From Curtobacterium sp. VKM Ac-1395 (lineage in GTDB: Bacteria; Actinomycetota; Actinomycetes; Actinomycetales; Microbacteriaceae), in assembly GCF_015350975.1 (NCBI RefSeq), contig NZ_JADKRX010000003.1:1-64000 (forward strand): DNA of 64,000 nucleotides, written 5' to 3'. The notes under the pieces were generated by a model. It worked only from the letters and a program-made list of their open reading frames with translations, had not been told where the DNA came from and did no database searches. This document shows, one piece after another, positions 1 through 8,863 of the stretch. The number at the start of each line of letters is the position of its first letter. Position 1 is the stretch's first letter. Position numbers and translations under genes: made by a program.

Positions 1-40
1 CGCCCGGTCGACCCGACGACGGTCGGCGCACCACCAGGAC

Positions 41-82
41 GGACGGGAGGCCCGGTGCCAGCGGGCACCGGGCCTCCCGTCC
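41..82. terminator. Perfect 19-bp inverted repeat, probable terminator
   Basis: Arms 41-59 and 64-82 are exact reverse complements with a 4-base loop. It lies downstream of the minus-strand SDR gene (stop at 136) and probably ends that transcript and any plus-strand gene to its left. Each arm contains the 11-base word C(G/T)GGAGGC(C/T)CG that recurs through the window. There is no clear T tract, which is common in very GC-rich genomes. Confidence 0.75.
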
Positions 83-135
83 GTCATGTGGTGGCGTCAG
101 GGACGCCGGTCCCAGAACGGGACCGACCGTCTGCC

Positions 136-816
136 TCAGTACTCGATGCGACCGCGCCGGTCGTGGAACTCGCCCGTCGGGCCGTCGACGCCGAGCGTGG
201 CGAGCATGACCGTGGCGTCCGTGCCCTCGGTGATCGTCTGGTGCCCGCCGAAGCCGTTGAACTCCGTCGCCGTGTAGCCGGGGTCGCTCGCGTTCACGCG
301 GAACGTCGGCAGGTTCTTGGCGTACTGGACGGTGAGGGCGATGACCGCGGCCTTCGACGCGGCGTACGGGATCGACGGCACGGGGTACTCGTCGTGCCCG
401 GGCGTCGAGAGCCAGCGGGTGAAGCCGACCCCGGAGGCGACGTTCACGACGACGGGGTTCGACGACGCCTGCAGCAGCGGGAGTGCCGCCTGGGTGACAC
501 GGACGATGCCGACGACGTTCGTGTCGAGCACGCCGGTCATGACGGCTGCGTCGAGGTCGTCGACGCCGAACGAGGCGCCGAGCACCCCGGCGTTGTTCAC
601 GAGCACGTCGAGCTCGGGGATCGACGCGATCGCGCTGTCGACACTGGACTGGTCGGTGACGTCGAGCTGGACGACGTGGGCACCGAGTGCGCGGGCGTCG
701 TCGCCGGTGGACGGGTCGCGCATGCCGGCGTACACGGTGTGGCCGGCCTCGATCAGGCGGCGGACGGTCTCGAGTCCGAGGCTGCGGTTGGCCCCGGTGA
801 TGAGTGTGGTGGTCAT
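136..816 (-). CDS. SDR family NAD(P)-dependent oxidoreductase
   Basis: 226-aa classical short-chain dehydrogenase/reductase. The N-terminal cofactor motif TGANRSLG (residues 7-14), NNAG (74-77), catalytic Ser128, and the Y151-x3-K155 pair are all present, so it should be an active cytosolic NAD(P)(H) oxidoreductase; the substrate cannot be told. The ATG at 816 is chosen because the protein then begins directly at the Rossmann strand (MTTTLITG). A -10-like CAGGCT at 823-828 lies 6 bases before that ATG, suggesting a leaderless transcript. It is divergent from the HTH regulator at 918, which is the likely controller. Confidence 0.9.
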   Translation of the reverse strand: MTTTLITGANRSLGLETVRRLIEAGHTVYAGMRDPSTGDDARALGAHVVQLDVTDQSSVDSAIASIPELDVLVNNAGVLGASFGVDDLDAAVMTGVLDTNVVGIVRVTQAALPLLQASSNPVVVNVASGVGFTRWLSTPGHDEYPVPSIPYAASKAAVIALTVQYAKNLPTFRVNASDPGYTATEFNGFGGHQTITEGTDATVMLATLGVDGPTGEFHDRRGRIEY

Positions 817-917
817 GTGCCCAGCCTGTCCCCTCCGCCACCGGACTCCCAGGTGCCGCTCGACGGTGGGACTCCGAGTACCACCCCGGACGGTCACGGA
901 CAGGCGAGGATGGGGAC

Positions 918-1751
918 ATGAGCGAGTTCGCGAACGTGCTGCGGTCGTGGCGGGACCGGGTCCGTCCGGAGGAGGTCGGGCTGCCCGCCGGCGCCGGACG
1001 CAGGACGCCCGGGCTCCGACGCGAGGAACTCGCCGCGCTCGCCGGGGTGAGCGTCGACTACGTCGTCCGGCTGGAGCAGGGCCGGTCGGTGAACCCGTCG
1101 CCGCAGCTGCTCGGCGCCCTCGCGACGGCGCTGCGCCTGACCACCGAGGAGCGCGACCACCTGTTCCGCGTCGCCGACGCCGCCCCGCCGTCGCGGAACG
1201 TCGTCCCGCGGCACATCACCCCCGGCGTGCAGCGGATCGTCGACCGGCTCGGGGACGTCCCGCTCGCGGTGTTCACGGCGACGCACGACATCCTGCTGTG
1301 GAACGACCTCTGGGCGGCGATGAACGGCGACCCGGAGCGCCTGGTCGGGCTCGAGCGCAACCTCGTCTGGCGGCACTTCATGGTCGGGCAGCACAACGTG
1401 GACTACGACGACGAGCACGCCGAGGAGTTCTCCAGCGACCTCGTCGCCGACCTCCGCACCGCGTACGGGCGCTACCCGGGCGACCGCGCCCTCGCCGACC
1501 TGGTCGCACGGCTCCGCGCCGAGTCGCCCGAGTTCGCCCGCCGCTGGGACACGGCCCGCGTGGCCGAACACCGGGCGAGCCGGAAGACGGTCCACACCGC
1601 GGCCGGGCCGATCGAGGTCGACTGCGACGTGATGACCGTGCCGGGCGGTGACCTGCGGATCGTCGTCTACACGGTGGTGCCCGGCTCCGAGGCGGCGACG
1701 ACGCTCGACCTGCTGCGGGTCACCGGACTGCAGGACCTCGCGCCGCGCTGA
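918..1751 (+). CDS. XRE-type HTH transcriptional regulator with MmyB-like ligand domain
   Basis: 277-aa regulator. Residues 1-80 hold an XRE-like helix-turn-helix preceded by the typical TPGLRREELAALAGVSVDYV segment, followed by LEQGR. The rest resembles the MmyB-like PAS-type ligand domain found in many actinobacterial regulators that sit next to SDR genes. The start at 918 has GAGG about 8 bases upstream; the same bases can be read as a -10 (GAGGAT, 906-911) 6 bases before the ATG, so a leaderless start is equally possible. Placed head to head with the SDR gene, it probably regulates it; the ligand is unknown. Confidence 0.88.
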   Translation: MSEFANVLRSWRDRVRPEEVGLPAGAGRRTPGLRREELAALAGVSVDYVVRLEQGRSVNPSPQLLGALATALRLTTEERDHLFRVADAAPPSRNVVPRHITPGVQRIVDRLGDVPLAVFTATHDILLWNDLWAAMNGDPERLVGLERNLVWRHFMVGQHNVDYDDEHAEEFSSDLVADLRTAYGRYPGDRALADLVARLRAESPEFARRWDTARVAEHRASRKTVHTAAGPIEVDCDVMTVPGGDLRIVVYTVVPGSEAATTLDLLRVTGLQDLAPR

Positions 1752-1812
1752 GCGCGAGCAGGCCGGACGTCCGGACCGCGCACACCGCGAGCCGGCCGAC
1801 CGACCGGACCGC

Positions 1813-3069
1813 TCACACCGCGAGCAGTGCCAGCGACGCGTTCTGCCCGCCGAAGCCGAACGAGTTGTTGAGCGCCGCACGGACCCGCGTCCGACGAGCG
1901 GCACCGGACACGACGTCGAGGTCGATCGCCGGGTCGAGGTGCTCCAGGTTCAGCGTCGCCGGCACGGTCCCGGTCTCGAGCGCCTTCACGGTCAGGATCG
2001 TCTCGACCGCACCGGCCGCGCCGAACATGTGCCCGATCGCGCTCTTCGGGGCGGTGACCACGGCGTCCCGGCCGACGACCCGGGCGATCGCGGCTGCCTC
2101 GCTCGCATCGCCGAGCGGGGTGCTCGTCGCGTGCGCGTTGACGTGGTCGACGTCCGCGCCGGTGAGCCCAGCCATCCGGAGCGCCTGCGTCATCGCCCGC
2201 CCCTGCCCCGAGCCGTCGGCGCGCGGCGCGGTGATGTGGAACGCGTCCGAGGTGATTCCCCACCCGGCCAGCCGAGCGTGCACCCGGGCGCGACGGGCAG
2301 CGGCGTGGTCGGCCCGTTCGAGCACGACGATCCCGGCTCCCTCGCCGAGCACGAACCCGCGGCGGCTCAGGTCGAACGGCCGCGAGAGCGTGGTCGGGTC
2401 CTCGCCCTCCGGCTTCGCGAGAGCCTGGGACTGGGCGAACGCGGCCATCGTCACCGGGGTGACCGCCGCCTCCGTGCCCCCGGCGACGACGACGTCGGCC
2501 TCGCCGGAGCGGATGAGTCGGGCACCCATCGCGATCGCCTCGGCGCCCGACGCGCACGCCGACACCGTCGTGTACGCCCCCGCCCGGGCGTCGACCTCGA
2601 TGCTGATCTGCGCCGCGGCCCCGTTCGCCATGAGCATCGGCACCGTCCGCGGTGACACCCGGCGGGCCCCGCTCCGACCGAGTTCGTCATGTGCGTCCAG
2701 CAGCGTCTCGATGCCGCCGATGCCCGTCCCGACGACGACGGCGAGCCGCTCCGGGTCGAGCCCGGTCGCGGCTCCGGCGAACCCGGCGTCCGCCCAGGCC
2801 TCCCCCGACGCGACGAGTGCCAGCTGCTGGCTCCGGTCGAGCCGGGCGGCCCGCACCCGGCCGAGCGCCCCCTCGGCGTCGAGGGCGGCGTCGGCCCCGA
2901 CGCGGATCGGCACCCGGGCCCACAGGTCGCCGTCGCGACCGAGCTCGTGCACACCGGACCGGCCGGCCACCAGGGCGTCCCAGAGCGGGTCGACCCCGTG
3001 CCCGAACGGTGAGACCGCGCCGTACCCGGTGATGACGATGTCGCTGCTGTCGCTGTTTGTATGCTGCAC
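1813..3069 (-). CDS. Beta-ketoacyl-ACP synthase II (FabF-like), stand-alone copy
   Basis: 418-aa condensing enzyme of the KAS II/FabF family, which extends acyl-ACP with malonyl-ACP. The nucleophile Cys lies in VSACASGAEA, and the two catalytic His lie in NAHATSTPLGD and SAIGHMFGAAG; the C-terminal glycine-rich NNSFGFGGQN is intact. No acyl carrier protein, FabD or FabH gene is nearby, so this is an extra KAS rather than part of a core fatty-acid operon. I start it at GTG 3069: a -10-like TACAAC (3077-3082, minus strand) sits exactly 7 bases upstream, and the reading frame further upstream has no conserved sequence. It is divergent from a TetR gene and shares a palindrome with it. Possible roles are membrane-lipid adjustment or a specialised acyl product. 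Confidence 0.9.
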   Translation of the reverse strand: MQHTNSDSSDIVITGYGAVSPFGHGVDPLWDALVAGRSGVHELGRDGDLWARVPIRVGADAALDAEGALGRVRAARLDRSQQLALVASGEAWADAGFAGAATGLDPERLAVVVGTGIGGIETLLDAHDELGRSGARRVSPRTVPMLMANGAAAQISIEVDARAGAYTTVSACASGAEAIAMGARLIRSGEADVVVAGGTEAAVTPVTMAAFAQSQALAKPEGEDPTTLSRPFDLSRRGFVLGEGAGIVVLERADHAAARRARVHARLAGWGITSDAFHITAPRADGSGQGRAMTQALRMAGLTGADVDHVNAHATSTPLGDASEAAAIARVVGRDAVVTAPKSAIGHMFGAAGAVETILTVKALETGTVPATLNLEHLDPAIDLDVVSGAARRTRVRAALNNSFGFGGQNASLALLAV

Positions 3070-3076
3070 AAGTTGA

Positions 3077-3093
3077 GTTGTACCACGTACAAT
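3077..3093. promoter_or_regulatory. Divergent overlapping -10 boxes with a TetR-type palindrome
   Basis: TTGTAC-CAC-GTACAA (3078-3092) is a perfect palindrome with 6-bp arms. Its left arm overlaps a minus-strand -10 (TACAAC, 3077-3082) that lies 7 bases before the ketosynthase GTG, and its right arm overlaps a plus-strand -10 (TACAAT, 3088-3093) that lies 6 bases before the TetR ATG. A protein bound here would block both promoters, fitting autoregulation by the TetR protein. Confidence 0.7.
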
Positions 3094-3099
3094 TCGGCC

Positions 3100-3663
3100 A
3101 TGGCAACACCACGTGGCACGGCGACGCGCGCTCGGATCCTCCAAGCGGCAGCGGATCTCCTCGCCGACCGGAACCCCCGCACCCTGACGGTCAGCGAGGT
3201 CGCGCGGTCAGCCGGGGTCTACCCGAACCAGATCACGCACCACTTCGGCTCGAAGGACCGGCTCGTGGTGGACGCCGCCTTCGTCCGGTTCCTCCGCGAC
3301 ACCACCCGGCTGCAGGCGGCGGGACGACGGGCGTCGACGTCCGAGGGCTTCCGCGACGTCCTCGCCCGGACCGCCCTCGCGATGCCGTCGACGGGCCTTC
3401 TCGTGACCGCCCTCGGGCTGGCGCAGGGCGACGCCGCGCTGCGGGAGCGCACGAGCACCCTGCTCGCCGTGCTGTTCCGCCAGTCGGAGCGCTGGCTCGA
3501 GCGGGTCGTCGCGGACCACGGCTGGACGAGCGAACGCGGGGTCGCACGGGACGCCAGGACGTTCTGGAGCGCCGTGTTCGGTGCCGTCCTGTTCGCCACG
3601 GCCGGGGCGGTCGGCGGCCCCTCGGACGTGGACGTCGCCGCGACCGTCAGCATCCGGGGCTGA
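3100..3663 (+). CDS. TetR/AcrR family transcriptional regulator
   Basis: 187-aa repressor. Residues 8-55 form the TetR N-terminal helix-turn-helix (TRARILQAAADLL, then VSEVARSAGVYPNQITHHFGSK). The C-terminal ligand domain is helical and not assignable to a known ligand class from sequence alone. The ATG at 3100 is preferred to the upstream ATG at 3061 because the HTH starts directly after it and because TACAAT at 3088-3093 would place transcription start on or next to this ATG. The gene is divergent from the FabF-like gene and probably represses it and itself; an acyl-type ligand would make sense but is inference. Confidence 0.88.
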   Translation: MATPRGTATRARILQAAADLLADRNPRTLTVSEVARSAGVYPNQITHHFGSKDRLVVDAAFVRFLRDTTRLQAAGRRASTSEGFRDVLARTALAMPSTGLLVTALGLAQGDAALRERTSTLLAVLFRQSERWLERVVADHGWTSERGVARDARTFWSAVFGAVLFATAGAVGGPSDVDVAATVSIRG

Positions 3664-3718
3664 CGACCGCGGCGACGCGAGCGCTCGGTGGTGGGCCGGT
3701 CTCAGTGGCTCGTCGGGC

Positions 3719-4441
3719 TCACTCGCCGAAGCCGGACCGGACCAGGGCCTCGAGCGCGTCGACGGCGTCCTGGGCGTCGGCACCCGTTGCCTCGATCGAC
3801 ACGGTCGCGCCCTTCGGCAGGGCGAGGGCCATGATCCCGAGCAGGCTCTTCGCGTCGACGCCGTTGACGCGGACGGCCGCCTCGTACTTCGCGGCCGTCT
3901 TCACGAACTCCGCCGCGGGGCGGGCATGCAGACCGGTCTCGTTGACCAGCTGCACGGTGGCGGACGCGGCCACGTCGTCAGCGGGGCCGGCTCCGGTGTC
4001 CGGCACCGGGCCTCCAGGCTGGTCGCCGTCGGGCCGGGAGGCTCCCCCCGCGTCCGCCTCGGACGCTGCGGCCGTGCGGGCGGCTGCGAGCACAGCGTCG
4101 ACGTCGCCGCCGGTCTGGGCGGCGACCGCCGCGGCGACCGTGCCCTCGACGACAGGGGCGTCGGACACGTGGACCCGTGCGCGGACGTCGTCGTCGAGGA
4201 AGTCGAGCGCGGTGTCGGTGGTCAGGTAGGCGGACCCGAGGTCGCACAGGACGACGACCGCGTCGGCGGAGGCGAGCTCCTCGATGCCGGCGGTGATGGC
4301 GTCGAAGGACGTGCCGATCCCGCCGTCGTCGGTGCCGCCCGCGGCGACGAGCTGGACGTCGGCGGCCATCTGCCGGGCGAGCTCGACGGTGCCGGAGGCG
4401 ATCGCCGCGCTGTGCGAGACGACCAGGATGCCGACGCTCAC
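3719..4441 (-). CDS. dhaM: Dihydroxyacetone kinase phosphotransfer subunit DhaM, fused to HPr
   Basis: 240-aa protein that passes phosphate from the PTS to DhaL. The N-terminal EIIA-Man-like domain carries its phospho-His in ILVVSHSAAIA (His10). After a Gly/Pro/Asp-rich linker (roughly residues 125-155) comes an HPr domain with phospho-His in TGLHARPAAEF and the KSLLGIMAL segment. No EI-like domain is present, the usual actinobacterial layout. The start is a GTG at 4441 that overlaps the dhaL stop as GTGA, so translation is coupled. The linker DNA holds one exact copy (4007-4017) and one near copy (4035-4045) of the window's 11-base repeated word. Last gene of dhaK-dhaL-dhaM. Confidence 0.93.
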   Translation of the reverse strand: MSVGILVVSHSAAIASGTVELARQMAADVQLVAAGGTDDGGIGTSFDAITAGIEELASADAVVVLCDLGSAYLTTDTALDFLDDDVRARVHVSDAPVVEGTVAAAVAAQTGGDVDAVLAAARTAAASEADAGGASRPDGDQPGGPVPDTGAGPADDVAASATVQLVNETGLHARPAAEFVKTAAKYEAAVRVNGVDAKSLLGIMALALPKGATVSIEATGADAQDAVDALEALVRSGFGE

Positions 4442-5064
4442 GCCGCGTCCACCGCGGCGCGCAGGATGTAGGCCGTCGACTGCGCCCCGGGGTCCCGGTG
4501 CCCGACGGCGCGTTCGCCGAGGTAGCTCGCGCGGCCCTTGCGGGCGACGAGCGGCTCGGTGGCCTCGGCCCCGCTGCGTGCGGCGTCGGCGGCGGCCTCG
4601 AGGACGCGTTCCGGGGACTCCCCCGCCTGCGCTGCCGTGGTGGCGGCGTCGACCGCCGGGGTCCACGCGTCGATCATCGTCTTGTCGCCGACCGCGGCCT
4701 TGCCGCGGGAGACGACGCCGTCGCGGGCCGCGGCGAGCACCTGCACGAGCGTGTCGGCGTCGAGCTCGGTGGCGTCGCCGGCCGCCTGGGCCGCCTTGAG
4801 GTACGCCGTGCCGAACAGCGGGCCGGCGGCGCCGCCCACGGTGGAGATGAGCTTCGTCGCGACGGTCTTGAAGACGGCGCCGGGGGTGTCGAACGTGCCG
4901 GCCTCGACGGCCTCGAGCACGGCGCGGAACCCGCGGTCGAGGTTCTCGCCGTGGTCACCGTCGCCGATCTCCCGGTCGAGCGTGACGAGCTCCGCCCGGT
5001 GCTCGTCGATCGTCGCGGCGGTGCGTCGGACCCAGTCGGTGGCCCATGCGGTGTCGAGCGCCAA
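4438..5064 (-). CDS. dhaL: Dihydroxyacetone kinase ADP-binding subunit DhaL
   Basis: 208-aa subunit that carries the tightly bound ADP phosphorylated by DhaM and transfers phosphate to dihydroxyacetone on DhaK. The magnesium-binding REIGDGDHGENL motif, the nucleotide loop STVGGAAGPLFGT and GDKTMIDAW are all intact. I choose the TTG at 5064: a strong Shine-Dalgarno (AGGAAGGAA) sits just upstream of it, whereas the alternative GTG at 5088 would lie upstream of that site and adds eight unconserved residues. It lies 89 bases after dhaK and overlaps dhaM by 4 bases. Confidence 0.9.
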   Translation of the reverse strand: MALDTAWATDWVRRTAATIDEHRAELVTLDREIGDGDHGENLDRGFRAVLEAVEAGTFDTPGAVFKTVATKLISTVGGAAGPLFGTAYLKAAQAAGDATELDADTLVQVLAAARDGVVSRGKAAVGDKTMIDAWTPAVDAATTAAQAGESPERVLEAAADAARSGAEATEPLVARKGRASYLGERAVGHRDPGAQSTAYILRAAVDAA

Positions 5065-5153
5065 TGTCGTTCCTTCCTGCGGGGTCACGCTCGGCCCTGC
5101 GTGCGGGCCGGGCGTGACCGGTTCGGCGGCCGGGGGTGCCGGCCGGTCGGGTG

Positions 5154-6155
5154 TCAGCGACCCCAGCGCAGTGCCGGGGTCTCCACCGGTGCGTCCCAGA
5201 GGGTGAGCAGGTCGTCGTCGAGCACCGTGACGGTGATCGAGAAGCCCTGCATCTCGAGGGACGTGACGTAGTTGCCGACCAGGCTACGCGCGACCTCGTG
5301 GCCGCGATCGGAGAGCACCTCGGCGGCGCGTCGGTAGGCGATGTAGAGCTCGGAGAGCGGCGTGCCGCCCATGCCGTTCACGAACAGGAGCAGGCGCGAC
5401 CCGGCCGCCAGGTCCAGGTCGGTGAGGACGGGCTCGAGGACCCGGTCGACGAGTTCGTCGGCCGGCGCCATCGCGATGCGCTCCCGCCCGGGCTCCCCGT
5501 GGATCCCGATGCCGAGCTCGACCTCGTCGTCGGCCAGCGTGAAGGACGGCTCCCCCGCGTGCGGCACGGTCCCTGGCGCGAGCGCCAGGCCCATCGACCG
5601 CGTGACGTCGTTGACGTGCCGGGCGACGGCCGCGACCGCGTCGAGGTCGTCCCCGCGCTGCGCAGCGGCTCCGGCACACTTCTCCACGACGACGGTGCCG
5701 GCGACCCCGCGCCGACCGGCCGTGTAGAGCGAGTCCTGCACGGCCACGTCGTCGTCGACCACGACGGTCTCCACGCGGATGCCGTCCATCTCGGCGAGCT
5801 CGGCCGCGGTCTCGAAGTTCAGGACGTCGCCCGTGTAGTTCTTCACGATGTGGAGCACACCCGCGCCGCCGTCGACGGCCTTGGTCGCGGCGACGACGGG
5901 GTCCGGCGTCGGGCTCGTGAACATCGGCCCGGGCACCGCGGCGTCGAGCATGCCGAAGCCGAGGAAGCCGGCGTGGAGGGGCTCGTGCCCGCTGCCGCCA
6001 CCGCTCACCAGCGCGACCTTGCCCGCCACCGGGGCGTCCGCGCGGTGCAGGTGGACCGGGTCCTCGACCAGCTCGATGTGTCCGGCGTGGGCCGCGGCGA
6101 ACCCGCGGACGGTCTCGGTGACGACGTCGTGCGGGTCGTTGATGAGCTTCTTCAT
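5154..6155 (-). CDS. dhaK: Dihydroxyacetone kinase substrate-binding subunit DhaK
   Basis: 333-aa subunit that binds dihydroxyacetone covalently through a histidine; the expected His is in [11 protein letters not shown]. The N-terminal [18 protein letters not shown] and NYTGDVLNF motifs are typical of the family, and the length is normal. Start at ATG 6155 with GAGGAG about 10 bases upstream. First gene of dhaK-dhaL-dhaM and divergent from glpF-glpK, so glycerol uptake and dihydroxyacetone phosphorylation are encoded side by side. A -10-like TAGCCT (6226-6231) and a palindrome at 6254-6271 lie upstream. Confidence 0.95.
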   Translation of the reverse strand: MKKLINDPHDVVTETVRGFAAAHAGHIELVEDPVHLHRADAPVAGKVALVSGGGSGHEPLHAGFLGFGMLDAAVPGPMFTSPTPDPVVAATKAVDGGAGVLHIVKNYTGDVLNFETAAELAEMDGIRVETVVVDDDVAVQDSLYTAGRRGVAGTVVVEKCAGAAAQRGDDLDAVAAVARHVNDVTRSMGLALAPGTVPHAGEPSFTLADDEVELGIGIHGEPGRERIAMAPADELVDRVLEPVLTDLDLAAGSRLLLFVNGMGGTPLSELYIAYRRAAEVLSDRGHEVARSLVGNYVTSLEMQGFSITVTVLDDDLLTLWDAPVETPALRWGR

Positions 6156-6225
6156 GGCGGGAGGACTCCTCGGGTCGGGACCGGGACGAGGCCTGCACAC
6201 CGCCGACGTCGTCCGGAGTGGAGCC

Positions 6226-6231
6226 AGGCTA
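6226..6231 (-). promoter_or_regulatory. -10 of the dhaKLM promoter
   Basis: TAGCCT read on the minus strand, about 70 bases before the dhaK ATG. No convincing -35 is visible; the palindrome at 6254-6271 lies just upstream of where one would be, a position that suits an activator or a repressor touching the -35. Confidence 0.45.
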
Positions 6232-6253
6232 CAGCGGGCGGGTGTTCCCGGAG

Positions 6254-6271
6254 GGTGCACGTCCGTGCACC
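6254..6271. promoter_or_regulatory. Operator-like palindrome 1 (GGTGCACG-TC-CGTGCACC)
   Basis: Perfect 8-bp arms around a 2-base centre. Its core TGCACG-N2-CGTGCA recurs at 6320-6335, centre to centre 65 bases, about six helical turns. Two matching palindromes between the divergent dha and glp operons make a shared regulator very likely. No regulator gene is adjacent. Confidence 0.65.
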
Positions 6272-6319
6272 GCCTGGCAGGCGGGAACCGGGGTGTCGAT
6301 GGTCGGACGCCCGCTCCTC

Positions 6320-6335
6320 GTGCACGTTCGTGCAC
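6320..6335. promoter_or_regulatory. Operator-like palindrome 2 (GTGCACG-TT-CGTGCAC)
   Basis: Perfect 7-bp arms, same core as the site at 6254-6271. It lies nearer glpF; a plus-strand -10-like TATGCT is found at 6386-6391, so this site would be centred roughly 70 bases upstream of the glpF transcription start. Confidence 0.65.
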
Positions 6336-6385
6336 TTTTCTGTCGAAGGCTCACGAGGACCCCCCGTGGGCTGGAAACCCGGCAG

Positions 6386-6391
6386 TATGCT
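6386..6391 (+). promoter_or_regulatory. Candidate -10 of glpFK
   Basis: TATGCT, followed by a leader of roughly 65 bases and the Shine-Dalgarno TTGGAGG before the glpF ATG at 6463. No good -35 at the standard spacing, so this is a weak call. Confidence 0.35.
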
Positions 6392-6462
6392 CGCCCCAAT
6401 CACTCGATGGGGAGTGCCGAGCACCAGCGGGCATCCCCAACCAACACAGTTGGAGGTCACCG

Positions 6463-7188
6463 ATGGACGACATCGGCGTCAAGTTCCTTTCCGAGCTCGT
6501 GGGCACAGCGATGCTCATCATCCTGGGTGGCGGTGTCGTCGCCGCCGTCTCGCTCAAGAAGTCGAAGGGCTTCGGCGCGGGCTTCCTCATGGTCACGATC
6601 GGCTGGGGCTTCGCGGTCTTCGCCGGCGTCACGGTGTCGTACAAGTCCGGCGGCCAGCTCAACCCCGCGGTCAGCCTCGCGCAGGCCATCCTCGGCAACA
6701 TCTCCGTCGGCACGATGCTGCTCTTCTGGCTCGCGCAGATGATCGGTGCGGTCATCGGAGCCGTCATCGTCTGGCTCGCGTACAAGCAGCACTTCGATGA
6801 GGAGCCCGACCCCGCCGCCAAGCTCGGCGTGTTCTCCACCGGCCCCGCGATCCGCTCGTACGGCTGGAACCTCGTCACCGAGATCATCGGCACGTTCGTC
6901 CTCGTCTTCACGGTCATCGCCTTCACGAACGGCAAGACCCCGTCGGAGCTCGGCGCCATCCCCGTCGCCTTCCTCGTGATCGCGATCGGTGTCAGCCTCG
7001 GTGGCCCGACCGGCTACGCCATCAACCCGGCACGTGACCTCGGCCCGCGCATCGCGCACGCCTTCCTGCCGATCAAGGGCAAGGGCTCGAGCGACTGGGC
7101 CTACGCCTGGGTGCCGGTCGTCGGACCGCTGCTCGGTGGCGCGATCGCCGCCGGCCTGTCCTACGCACTCCTCCCCGTCGTCGCCTGA
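6463..7188 (+). CDS. glpF: Glycerol uptake facilitator (aquaglyceroporin)
   Basis: 241-aa integral membrane protein of the MIP/aquaporin family with six membrane segments. Both pore NPA motifs are present: [11 protein letters not shown] in the first half and [13 protein letters not shown] in the second. The Asp right after the second NPAR is the glyceroporin hallmark that separates GlpF from water-only aquaporins. A strong Shine-Dalgarno (TTGGAGG) precedes the ATG. It is 77 bases upstream of glpK, so glycerol is admitted here and trapped by phosphorylation by the next gene product. Confidence 0.95.
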   Translation: MDDIGVKFLSELVGTAMLIILGGGVVAAVSLKKSKGFGAGFLMVTIGWGFAVFAGVTVSYKSGGQLNPAVSLAQAILGNISVGTMLLFWLAQMIGAVIGAVIVWLAYKQHFDEEPDPAAKLGVFSTGPAIRSYGWNLVTEIIGTFVLVFTVIAFTNGKTPSELGAIPVAFLVIAIGVSLGGPTGYAINPARDLGPRIAHAFLPIKGKGSSDWAYAWVPVVGPLLGGAIAAGLSYALLPVVA

Positions 7189-7265
7189 CGCCGACCCCTC
7201 CCAGCACCACGGTCGACCCCGACCCCGGGGCCGAGCGCAGCACCGACCACCCAGAAGGAGCACCC

Positions 7266-8777
7266 ATGGCCGACTACATCGTCGCCATCGACCAGGGCAC
7301 GACCAGCACCCGCGCCATCGTCTTCGACCACTCCGGCTCGATCGTGTCGAGCGGTCAGAAGGAACACGAGCAGATCTTCCCGCGCGCCGGGTGGGTCGAG
7401 CACGACCCCAGCGAGATCTGGGACAACACCCGTGAGGTCATCGGCCAGGCACTGTCCCGCGCCGACATCACCCGCCACGACGTCGCGGCGGTCGGCATCA
7501 CGAACCAGCGCGAGACCGCGGTCGTCTGGGACAAGACCACCGGCAAGCCCGTCTACAACGCGATCGTCTGGCAGGACACCCGCACGCAGGCACTCGTCGA
7601 CAAGCTGGCCGCCGGTGACACCGACCGCTACAAGTCGATCGTCGGCCTGCCCCTGGCCACCTACTTCGCCGGCACGAAGATCATGTGGATCCTCGAGAAC
7701 GTCGAGGGTGCGCGTGAGAAGGCCGAGGCGGGCGACCTGCTCTTCGGCACCACCGACACCTGGGTCCTCTGGAACCTGACCGGTGGCACCGACGGCGGCG
7801 TCCACAAGACCGACGTCACCAACGCGTCCCGCACGCTGTTCATGGACCTCGAGACGCTGCAGTGGCGCGACGACATCCTCGCCGACTTCGGGGTGCCGAA
7901 GTCGATGCTCCCCGAGATCGTCAGCTCCTCCGAGGTCTACGGCCACGTCGAGTCCTCGAGCCTGCTCCGCGAGGTCCCGATCGCGGGCATCCTCGGCGAC
8001 CAGCAGGCCGCGACCTTCGGGCAGGCCGCGTTCGACAAGGGCGAGTCGAAGAACACCTACGGCACCGGCAACTTCCTCATCTTCAACACGGGCACGGAGA
8101 TCGTCCGCTCGGAGAACGGGCTGCTCACCACCGTCGGCTACAAGCTCGGCGACGGCGAGACCCACTACGCCCTCGAGGGCTCGATCGCCGTCACGGGCTC
8201 GCTCATCCAGTGGCTCCGCGACAACCTCGGCCTCATCCAGAGCGCGCCGGAGGTCGAGGCCCTCGCCAAGACCGTCGAGGACAACGGCGGCGTGTACTTC
8301 GTGCCGGCGTTCTCCGGGCTCTTCGCGCCGTACTGGCGTCCCGACGCCCGCGGCGCGATCGTGGGCCTGACCCGCTACGTCAACAAGGGCCACATCGCGC
8401 GTGCGGCCCTCGAGGCGACGGCGCTGCAGACCCGCGAGGTGCTCGACGCGGTCAACGCCGACTCCGGCGTCGACCTGACCGAGCTCAAGGTCGACGGCGG
8501 CATGACGGCGAACAACGCCCTCATGCAGTTCCAGGCCGACATCCTCAACGTTCCCGTCGTCCGTCCGGTCGTCGCCGAGACGACCGCGCTCGGTGCCGCC
8601 TACGCCGCCGGCCTCGCGGTCGGCTTCTGGGCCAACCTCGACGAGCTCCGCGCCAACTGGCAGGAGGACTCCCGCTGGGAGCCGCAGCTCGACGCCGCCG
8701 AGCGCGAGCGCACGCTCCGCCTCTGGAAGAAGGCCGTCACGAAGACCTTCGACTGGGTCGACGAGGACGTCCAGTAA
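7266..8777 (+). CDS. glpK: Glycerol kinase
   Basis: 503-aa FGGY-family kinase making sn-glycerol 3-phosphate from glycerol and ATP. The N-terminal phosphate-binding [13 protein letters not shown], the substrate loop [34 protein letters not shown] and [11 protein letters not shown] are all intact, and the length is normal. AGAAGGAG lies upstream of the ATG. Second gene after glpF; a strong hairpin 25 bases after the stop ends the operon. glpD is not in this window. Confidence 0.97.
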   Translation: MADYIVAIDQGTTSTRAIVFDHSGSIVSSGQKEHEQIFPRAGWVEHDPSEIWDNTREVIGQALSRADITRHDVAAVGITNQRETAVVWDKTTGKPVYNAIVWQDTRTQALVDKLAAGDTDRYKSIVGLPLATYFAGTKIMWILENVEGAREKAEAGDLLFGTTDTWVLWNLTGGTDGGVHKTDVTNASRTLFMDLETLQWRDDILADFGVPKSMLPEIVSSSEVYGHVESSSLLREVPIAGILGDQQAATFGQAAFDKGESKNTYGTGNFLIFNTGTEIVRSENGLLTTVGYKLGDGETHYALEGSIAVTGSLIQWLRDNLGLIQSAPEVEALAKTVEDNGGVYFVPAFSGLFAPYWRPDARGAIVGLTRYVNKGHIARAALEATALQTREVLDAVNADSGVDLTELKVDGGMTANNALMQFQADILNVPVVRPVVAETTALGAAYAAGLAVGFWANLDELRANWQEDSRWEPQLDAAERERTLRLWKKAVTKTFDWVDEDVQ

Positions 8778-8802
8778 CACGGGACAGCAGCACTGACGGC
8801 CT

Positions 8803-8843
8803 GGAGGCCCGGTGCCGGTCCCCGGGACCGGCACCGGGCCTCC
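8803..8843. terminator. 20-bp stem hairpin between glpK and trpD
   Basis: Arms 8803-8822 and 8824-8843 pair perfectly around one base (the real loop must open a few pairs). It lies 25 bases after the glpK stop and 20 bases before the trpD stop on the other strand, so it can serve both. It is built from the 11-base word (CTGGAGGCCCG, 8801-8811) extended by GGTGCC, the same design as the hairpins at 41-82 and 60140-60181. Confidence 0.8.
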
Positions 8844-8863
8844 TTCGCGTTGTCCGGTACGCG

